DNA of 27,419 nucleotides. It comes from DASQVO01 sp035640715. GTDB taxonomy: Bacteria > Actinomycetota > Actinomycetes > Streptosporangiales > Streptosporangiaceae. Under the pieces are notes generated by a model that worked only from the letters and a program-made list of their open reading frames with translations, did not search any database and had not been told where the DNA came from. This document shows positions 22,359 through 27,419 of the stretch, in pieces (position 1 is the stretch's first letter; each line of letters opens with the position of its first letter). A program made the position numbers and the translations under genes. Where the stretch lies: positions 1 through 27,419 of the forward strand of contig DASQVO010000012.1 in NCBI GenBank assembly GCA_035640715.1, given 5' to 3'.

Positions 22359-23639
22359 ATGTCCACGATGGAAGTTGCCGATCGCGCCGCGTCGGCGCCC
22401 GATGGCGCCGTGGGTGAGCCGTGCGTGCTGCTCAAGCTCGGCGAGATCGTCCTCAAAGGCCGGAACCGGCAGCAGTTCGAGCGGGTTCTGCACGGCAACA
22501 TCACGGCAGCGGTGCGCGAGACCGGTGTCCCGGTGCGGATCTGGCAGCGTGACGGCGTCATCGTCGTCCGCGTGAACCCGCCTGCCGGAGACGCCCCCGC
22601 CGCCCCGGGCCCCGCGGCCGCCGCGCGGGACGCCGCGGCCGCGGATATCGTCGCCGAACGCCTCCGCGACGTGCCAGGCATCGTCCGTGTCTGCCGCGCC
22701 CTGCGGGTGGCCAAGACCGCTGAGGCGGCCGTCGACGCGGCGATCGAGCTGACAGCCGGCAGGCAGGGAACGTTCGCGGTACGCCCGCGGCGCAGGGACA
22801 AGCGCTTCCCGGCGACCTCCTCGGAGCTGGCCGTGCTGATCGGCAGGCGCGTCCAGGAAGCCCACGGCCTCGCCGTCAACCTGAGCAGGCCCGACACCGA
22901 GGTGTTCGTCGAGGTCGACCAGCGCGAGGTCTTCGTCTTCACCGAGGGGATGCCCGGCCAGGGCGGCCTGCCGGTCGGGATGAGCGGGCGCGGCGTCGTG
23001 CTCATGTCGGGCGGCATCGACTCGCCTGTCGCGGCCTACCGGATGATGCGCCGGGGCATGCGCTGCTACTTCGTGCATTTCTCCGGCATGCCGCTGACCG
23101 GGCCGGAGTCGGTGTACAAGGCGTACGCGCTGATGCGCGGCCTCGACAGGTTCCAGGGCGGCTCGCGGCTGTTCGTCGTGCCGTTCGGCAAGGCGCAGCA
23201 GCGGCTCGCCTCCTCCGGCGCGGACCGGCTGCAGATCGTCGCGCAGCGCCGCCTCATGCTGAAGACGGGAGAAGCCCTCGCCCGGCGGCTCGGCGCCGCC
23301 GCCCTGATCACCGGCGACTCGCTGGGGCAGGTGAGCAGCCAGACGCTGACGAACATCACCGCGCTGGACGACGCCGTGACCCTGCCGATTCTGCGCCCGC
23401 TGATTGGCTGGGACAAGACCGAGATCATGGCGGAGGCGCGCCGCATCCGCACCCTCCAGATCTCCGAGCTGCCCGACCAGGACTGCTGCACGCTGCTGAC
23501 GCCGCGGCGGGTGGAGACGCGCGCGAGGATCGGCGACCTGCGCCGGATTGAGGGCCGCCTCGAGGCCGCCGACCTCGCCGAAGAGCTGGCCGCGTCGGCG
23601 CAGGAGTACCGGCTGGGCCCAGGGGCCTGCGCTCGCTAG
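22359..23639 (+). CDS. thiI: tRNA 4-thiouridine synthetase ThiI, without rhodanese domain
   Basis: ThiI uses ATP to activate U8 of tRNA for sulfur insertion (s4U); in enterobacteria it also serves thiazole synthesis. The 426-aa protein has an N-terminal ferredoxin-like/THUMP region (KLGEIVLKGRNRQQFE at the start) and the PP-loop SGGIDSPVAAYRMMRRG (217 on). Further segments are HFSGMPLTGPESVYKAYAL and ITGDSLGQVSSQTLTN, and DQDCCTLLTPRRVETRA contains the conserved cysteine region (C376, C377). The rhodanese domain of the E. coli protein is absent, as in many actinobacteria, so the sulfur must come another way. The ATG at 22359 has GAGGG too close; ATG at 22368 would suit that site better and cannot be excluded. 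Confidence 0.93.
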   Translation: MSTMEVADRAASAPDGAVGEPCVLLKLGEIVLKGRNRQQFERVLHGNITAAVRETGVPVRIWQRDGVIVVRVNPPAGDAPAAPGPAAAARDAAAADIVAERLRDVPGIVRVCRALRVAKTAEAAVDAAIELTAGRQGTFAVRPRRRDKRFPATSSELAVLIGRRVQEAHGLAVNLSRPDTEVFVEVDQREVFVFTEGMPGQGGLPVGMSGRGVVLMSGGIDSPVAAYRMMRRGMRCYFVHFSGMPLTGPESVYKAYALMRGLDRFQGGSRLFVVPFGKAQQRLASSGADRLQIVAQRRLMLKTGEALARRLGAAALITGDSLGQVSSQTLTNITALDDAVTLPILRPLIGWDKTEIMAEARRIRTLQISELPDQDCCTLLTPRRVETRARIGDLRRIEGRLEAADLAEELAASAQEYRLGPGACAR

Positions 23640-24541
23640 CCGGTTTCTGAATAACGCTCACGGTCATGGAAAAGCTGCTTGAGCGTGGCGATGTCGCGGG
23701 CGTGCGCCTTCTTATCGCCGGGCGTCTCGACGACGAACGGCACATCCGCCAGTGCGGGATGCTGGAGCAGTTCCCGCATTGGCGCGGTACCGATCTTCCC
23801 GGCGCCGATGTTCGCGTGCCGGTCCCGCCGCGATCCGCAGCTGGCCGCCGAGTCGTTGGCGTGCACGAGCTTCACCCGCCCCGGCCCGGCCGCCCGCATG
23901 AGCGCGTCCAGCATGGCCGCTGGTCCGCCGGGCGCCGTCAGGTCATGCCCGGCAGCGAAGACATGGCAGGTGTCCACGCACACGCAGGCTTTGGGGTGCC
24001 TGCCGAGTATGTCCAGGTACGCTTCGAGTTCGCTGACATCGGCGCAGAGCATCTGCCCCTGCCCGGCCATCGGCTCCAGCAGGACGTCGGGTCCGTCGTC
24101 ACCGAGCTTGTCGAGCAGCGGGAGCAGGCCGCTGGCGACCCGCCGTAGTGCGGCGTCGCGTTCCCCGCCGACGGCGGAACCCGTGTGGACGACGACGCCG
24201 CGGGCTCCGATCTCCTCACCGCGGCGGAGCGCGTGCGCGAGCGCGGAGACCGAACGCGACGCCGTGAGCTCGTCCGGAGAGCCCAGATTGATCAGGTACG
24301 GCGCGTGCACGAACACCGGCAAGCCGGTTTCCGCGGAATGCCGCCGCAACGCCTCGTCCTGCGCCGGGTTGCCCGGGGCCGTCGCCCAGCTGCGCGGGTT
24401 GGCGGCGAACACCTGGATCACCTCGGCGCCGACCGCCGCGGCATACGCCAGCCCCGCGGTCGCGAGGCCCCCGGCGACGGGCACGTGCGCCCCGATCAGC
24501 GGGCGCCGGGCCTGGGTTTCCTGCGCTGGCTGCAGCGGCAC
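23636..24541 (-). CDS. nfo: Endonuclease IV (AP endonuclease)
   Basis: This TIM-barrel, three-metal AP endonuclease cuts DNA 5' of abasic sites in base excision repair. The 301-aa protein has the family segments IGAHVPVAGGL, FVHAPYLINLGSP, VVVHTGSAVG, LLEPMAGQGQMLCAD, CVDTCHVFAAGHDL, LVHANDSAASCGSRRDRHANIGAGKIG and FVVETPGDK, so the metal-binding His, Asp and Glu residues are all present. The GTG at 24541 is chosen because it lies 11 bp after the kinase stop with CCAGG upstream and gives a normal length. It is probably cotranscribed with the PASTA kinase. Its stop codon shares the CTAG tetranucleotide with the thiI stop, so the two convergent genes overlap by 4 bp. Confidence 0.94.
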   Translation of the reverse strand: MPLQPAQETQARRPLIGAHVPVAGGLATAGLAYAAAVGAEVIQVFAANPRSWATAPGNPAQDEALRRHSAETGLPVFVHAPYLINLGSPDELTASRSVSALAHALRRGEEIGARGVVVHTGSAVGGERDAALRRVASGLLPLLDKLGDDGPDVLLEPMAGQGQMLCADVSELEAYLDILGRHPKACVCVDTCHVFAAGHDLTAPGGPAAMLDALMRAAGPGRVKLVHANDSAASCGSRRDRHANIGAGKIGTAPMRELLQHPALADVPFVVETPGDKKAHARDIATLKQLFHDRERYSETG

Positions 24542-24552
24542 GAGTGCCTGGC

Positions 24553-26532
24553 TTAGAAGCCGACGTAGATCGTGATCGTGCTTCCCTTGAGCGCCTGGCC
24601 GTTGGGGTTGTAGTCGAACACCTTGTCGAAGGGCCCGAACCTGTCGACGGTCACGGTGAAGCCGGCCTGCTGGAGGGTCTGCTGTGCCTGCGCCACGTTC
24701 ATCCCCCTGACGTCCGGGATGGCCACCTGAGGCGGGCCGCTGGATACCCCGACCGTGACCGTCTCGTTGGCGGTGACCGGCGTGCCCGGAGCGGGGGACT
24801 GCTGGGTGATGATGCCCTGCGGCTGTGAGCTGCTGGAGTCGTGCGTGACGTTGAGCGTGATCCCGTTCTGCGCCGCCCACTGCTCGATCGTGTGCTCGTC
24901 CTGGCCGATGAAGGTGGGCAGCGGAGGCCCTTCGCTCACCGTGATGACGACGGGCTTCGGCTGCGGCCAGGGCGTTCCGGCGGCCGGCTGCGTGCTGATG
25001 ACGACCCCTGCGGCAGCGGCGGACGAGATGACCCGGCGCACCTGCCCGCTGGGGGTCAGCCCCGCGCTGCGCAGGGCCGCCTGCGCGCTGGCGAGCCGCT
25101 GCCCGGCCACGGCGGGTACCTTGATCATGCGCGGGCCGGCCGAGGGGATGAGGGTGACAGCCGAGCCTTGCGGAGCGCGGCCACCGGCCGCGGGAATGGT
25201 GCGCACGACCATGCCCTGCTTCGCGTGGTTGTCAGGCTGCGGCGCGGCGATCCTGACGGTGAAGCCGTCGGCGCGCAGCATCGTCACGGCGGTGCCGTCC
25301 GCCATCCCGGTGACCGCGGGAACCGTCGCGTACCTGCCCTGGGTGAACCACCAGCCGCCCGCGCCGGCCGCCGCGATGATGATCAGCGCCAGCGCCACCA
25401 GGAAGCCGGTCCTGCGCCGCCGCCGGCCACGGTACCCAGCGCCGGAGTATCCGCCATCGTGGGCATAGCTGTCATAGCCGGTGCCGTAGTGATCCGTGCC
25501 GCCCGCGGGCCCGTAGAAGCCGCCCAGCTCCTCATGCGGGGCGATGAGCGTGCGCCCGTCCGTGCCACCCGGCGCCGCGAACGCCTGGGTGCTGTGCTCC
25601 TGGCCTACGGCCGGCCGGCCATCGGCCAGCAGCGCCGAGGCGTGCGGGATATCCACCTGCGGCGCGACGCCAGCCTGCGCGCCAGCGGGCATTCCCCGCC
25701 TGACGTTCCCGGCCGCGCGGAGCAGTTCGCCCGCGTCAGCCGGGCGGTCCCTGGGGTCCCGGCTCGTCGCCATCGCGACGAGCCTGTCGACCTCCGGGGG
25801 AATGCCCTGCGCCACCGTGGACGGCGCGGGAACCGCCTCGTTGACGTGCTTGTACGCCACCGCGAGCGGGCTGTCGCCGGTGTGCGGCTGGACCCCCGTG
25901 AGCAGCTCGAACAAGACGATGCCCGCTGCGTACACATCGGTGCGGGTATCGGCACCGGTCCCGGACACCTGCTCGGGCGCCAGGTAGGCGACCGTCCCGA
26001 TGATCATGCCGGTCCGCGTCTGGTTGCTGACCGCCAGCCCCCTCGCGAGGCCGAAGTCGACGACCTTGAGCCGGCCATCCGGCCCGATGAGCACGTTCTC
26101 CGGCTTGACGTCCCGGTGCACGATCCCGGCCGCGTGCGCCGCGGCCAGCCCCGACAGCAGCGGCACCATGATGCCGAGAGCCTCGTGCGGCGCGAACCAG
26201 CCCCGCTCGTCGAGCAGCCCGCGCAGGGTCATGCCGGGCAGGTATTCCATGGCCAGATACAGGTACTGGCCGTCGCTGCCCTGGTCGAAGACGGCGACCA
26301 CGTTCGGGTGTGACAGCCGCGCCACGGCCTTGGCCTCGCCGATGAACCTGTTGACGAAACCCTCGTCGCGGGCCAGGTCCGCATGCATGACCTTGAGCGC
26401 AACCCGGCGCTCGAGCCGGGTGTCGGTGGCGAGGTACACCGTCGCCATCCCGCCGCGCGCGACGAGCGCCTCCACCTGGTAACGGCCGTCAAGCAGCCGG
26501 CCGACCAGGGGATCTGCGAGGGTTGTGTCCAT
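24553..26532 (-). CDS. PASTA-domain Ser/Thr protein kinase (PknB/PknL-like)
   Basis: This 659-aa transmembrane receptor kinase carries a cytoplasmic Hanks-type kinase domain (about 18-275): ARGGMATVY, catalytic Lys in VALKVM (K47), HRDVKPEN (D141), DFG (159-161) and APEQ (186-189). A Gly/Tyr/Pro-rich juxtamembrane linker follows, then the basic stop RGRRRRR and one membrane helix (about 376-396). The outside part holds four PASTA-like repeats (about 401-467, 468-535, 536-600 and 601-659), which in this family bind peptidoglycan or lipid II. The N-terminus DPLVGRLLDGRYQVEALVARGG resembles PknL more than PknB. The ATG at 26532 is exactly 7 nt after TACAAT, suggesting a leaderless mRNA; ATG at 26541 is the alternative. 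Confidence 0.93.
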   Translation of the reverse strand: MDTTLADPLVGRLLDGRYQVEALVARGGMATVYLATDTRLERRVALKVMHADLARDEGFVNRFIGEAKAVARLSHPNVVAVFDQGSDGQYLYLAMEYLPGMTLRGLLDERGWFAPHEALGIMVPLLSGLAAAHAAGIVHRDVKPENVLIGPDGRLKVVDFGLARGLAVSNQTRTGMIIGTVAYLAPEQVSGTGADTRTDVYAAGIVLFELLTGVQPHTGDSPLAVAYKHVNEAVPAPSTVAQGIPPEVDRLVAMATSRDPRDRPADAGELLRAAGNVRRGMPAGAQAGVAPQVDIPHASALLADGRPAVGQEHSTQAFAAPGGTDGRTLIAPHEELGGFYGPAGGTDHYGTGYDSYAHDGGYSGAGYRGRRRRRTGFLVALALIIIAAAGAGGWWFTQGRYATVPAVTGMADGTAVTMLRADGFTVRIAAPQPDNHAKQGMVVRTIPAAGGRAPQGSAVTLIPSAGPRMIKVPAVAGQRLASAQAALRSAGLTPSGQVRRVISSAAAAGVVISTQPAAGTPWPQPKPVVITVSEGPPLPTFIGQDEHTIEQWAAQNGITLNVTHDSSSSQPQGIITQQSPAPGTPVTANETVTVGVSSGPPQVAIPDVRGMNVAQAQQTLQQAGFTVTVDRFGPFDKVFDYNPNGQALKGSTITIYVGF

Positions 26533-26539
26533 CGTGGCC

Positions 26540-26545
26540 ATTGTA
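26540..26545 (-). promoter_or_regulatory. Candidate -10 hexamer TACAAT for the PASTA kinase gene
   Basis: TACAAT on the minus strand (26545-26540) is a near-perfect -10 element. The ATG at 26532 begins 7 nt further, at the expected transcription start, and it overlaps the alternative ATG at 26541. No convincing -35 box or Shine-Dalgarno sequence is seen. Confidence 0.5.
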
Positions 26546-26571
26546 TGAGCCGGTTAACAAAGCTGGGCCGT

Positions 26572-26623
26572 GTTACCGGCTTTCACGTCACCTGTTCGTT
26601 ACCAGCTTCCACCTCACCCGTTC
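26572..26623 (-). repeat. Two 26-bp imperfect direct repeats between thiG and the PASTA kinase gene
   Basis: Copies at 26572-26597 and 26598-26623 match at 22 of 26 positions and abut directly. Both begin GTTACC and end GTTC on the plus strand. The second copy includes the last codons and stop of thiG. They lie about 40-90 bp upstream of the kinase start on the same strand, where they could act as operator half-sites or result from a local duplication. Confidence 0.75.
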
Positions 26624-27378
26624 ACCGGGGGGGACGATGCGCTGGCGTAACGCCGTTGCGGTACCCGCCCGGCGAGGCGGGCGAGCCGCCCAGCGGTGAC
26701 CGCGTGCCGCATCGCCTCGGCCATCAGTTCCGGGTCACGTGCCCTGGTCACCGATGTCGCCAGCAGCACGGCGTCGCAGCCAAGCTCCATCGCGATCGCG
26801 GCGTCGCTCGCTGTGCCGACACCGGCGTCGAGCACGACGGGCACGCCTGCCTCCTCGACGATCAGCTCGATGTTGTGCGGGTTCCTGATGCCCAGCCCGG
26901 AGCCGATCGGTGCGCCGAGTGGCATGACCGCGGCGCAGCCGGCCTGCTCCAGGCGCCGCGCGAGCACCGGGTCATCGTTGGTGTACGGCAGCACGGTGAA
27001 ACCGCGGGTGACGAGCATGCCGGCCGCCTCCAGCAGCTCAACCGGGTCGGGGAGCAGGGTGCGCTCGTCCGCGATCACCTCCAGCTTCACCCAATTGGTG
27101 CCGAGGGCCTCCCTGGCCAGCTCCGCGGTGCGGACCGCGTCGGCGGCCGTGTGGCATCCGGCGGTATTCGGCAGGACGCGGATACCGCGCTCCGCGAGGA
27201 TGCCGAGCACCGAATGCCCCGCCGCGCCGGGGTCGACGCGGCGCATCGCGACGGTGGTCAGCTCGGTGCCCGAGGCCGCGAGCGCCCGGTCGAGGATGTC
27301 CAGGCTCGGTGCCCCGCCGGTCCCCATGATCAGGCGCGAGCCGAACTTCTCCCCGGCGATGATGAGCGGATCCTGCAT
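26614..27378 (-). CDS. thiG: Thiazole synthase
   Basis: ThiG builds the thiazole phosphate of thiamine from deoxyxylulose phosphate, ThiS thiocarboxylate and an imine donor. The 254-aa protein has the Schiff-base lysine in NWVKLEVI (K98), the LPNTAGCHTA motif (69-78), GAPIGSG with the phosphate-binding glycines, and VLDAGVGTASDA. The length is normal. ATG at 27378 has GGGAGG 6 nt upstream, which lies in the end of thiS; only 2 bp separate the genes. Other thiazole genes (thiO, thiC) must lie outside the window if linked. Confidence 0.96.
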   Translation of the reverse strand: MQDPLIIAGEKFGSRLIMGTGGAPSLDILDRALAASGTELTTVAMRRVDPGAAGHSVLGILAERGIRVLPNTAGCHTAADAVRTAELAREALGTNWVKLEVIADERTLLPDPVELLEAAGMLVTRGFTVLPYTNDDPVLARRLEQAGCAAVMPLGAPIGSGLGIRNPHNIELIVEEAGVPVVLDAGVGTASDAAIAMELGCDAVLLATSVTRARDPELMAEAMRHAVTAGRLARLAGRVPQRRYASASSPPVNG

Positions 27379-27380
27379 GG

Positions 27381-27419
27381 TCAGCCTCCCTGCACCGCGG
27401 TGAGCACCTCGACCTGGTC
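27381..27419 (-). CDS. thiS: Sulfur carrier protein ThiS, C-terminal end (partial)
   Basis: The last 12 codons before the TGA at 27383-27381 read DQVEVLTAVQGG, the typical ThiS end: the VEVLTAVQGG strand and the terminal Gly-Gly that is adenylated and thiocarboxylated to carry sulfur to ThiG. The rest of the gene lies beyond the window edge. It is 2 bp from the thiG start, so the two are translated together. Confidence 0.9.
   Translation of the reverse strand, partial: DQVEVLTAVQGG

Noticed and set aside
26542..26613. Thiamine (TPP) riboswitch near the thi genes
   Set aside because: The TPP element would lie upstream of the first thi gene, outside the window; this spacer is downstream of thiG and lacks CTGAGA and the conserved 3' core.

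Overview
The window is high-GC DNA (about 70% G+C by eye) with strong codon-position bias and many GTG starts. Several genes appear to be leaderless, with a -10 hexamer 6-8 nt upstream of the start codon. Together with an actinobacterial-type QcrCAB/CtaDEF respiratory branch, a PimB'-like mannosyltransferase, a PASTA-type Ser/Thr kinase and a ROK glucokinase, this points to a chromosome segment of Actinomycetota. From memory, the gene order (ctaD-ctaF // pimB-like, NlpC/P60 // trpD // ctaE-qcrCAB // fadD // glk // pfkA // PASTA kinase) resembles the core chromosome of Streptomyces and relatives. I cannot place the organism to genus.

Layout. 1-1209: 3' end of ctaD, then ctaF. 1219-4029 (minus): PimB'-like GT4, a secreted NlpC/P60 hydrolase with a ~200-nt leader, and a small Cys4 protein. 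4177-5185 (plus): DEDDh exonuclease and a stand-alone Lrp/AsnC effector domain. 5205-6699 (minus): trpD and a degenerate receiver-like protein. 6760-11194 (plus): ctaE, qcrC, qcrA, qcrB, which with ctaDF encode the bc1-aa3 supercomplex. 11357-11998 (minus): a VapBC-like toxin-antitoxin pair, the one clearly accessory insertion. 12169-14034 (minus): long-chain acyl-CoA synthetase. 14267-16587 (plus): metallophosphoesterase, an 18-codon leader ORF with a hairpin, a CxxC protein and ROK glucokinase. 16626-17990 (minus): a proline-rich membrane protein and an Est30-like esterase. 18140-20027 (plus): 1-acylglycerol-3-phosphate acyltransferase, then pfkA, whose start region is triplicated as 32-bp tandem repeats. 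20090-21358 (minus): MFS transporter. 21498-23639 (plus): a class I methyltransferase and thiI. 23636-27419 (minus): thiS (partial), thiG, PASTA kinase and nfo, in transcription order.

How the genes fit together. The respiratory genes form one functional unit split by a 5.5-kb insert of envelope, nucleic-acid and tryptophan genes. Glucokinase and phosphofructokinase are entry steps of glycolysis. FadD, the acyltransferase and the GT4 mannosyltransferase serve lipid and envelope synthesis. ThiS and ThiG make the thiamine thiazole; ThiI is listed nearby but most likely modifies tRNA.

Most genes are ordinary core genes, and I did not see a convincing new defence or biosynthetic system. The most unusual structures are regulatory: (i) the tandemly triplicated leaderless start region of pfkA, which creates a chain of ATGA-coupled 11-aa mini-ORFs; (ii) the leader ORF plus hairpin ahead of the CxxC/glucokinase pair; (iii) direct repeats between thiG and the PASTA kinase; and (iv) an inverted repeat at the vapBC promoter. 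No gene-free stretch exceeds 300 bp. The longest are 3497-3726 (NlpC leader), 14035-14266 (divergent promoter), 11999-12168 and 11195-11356.
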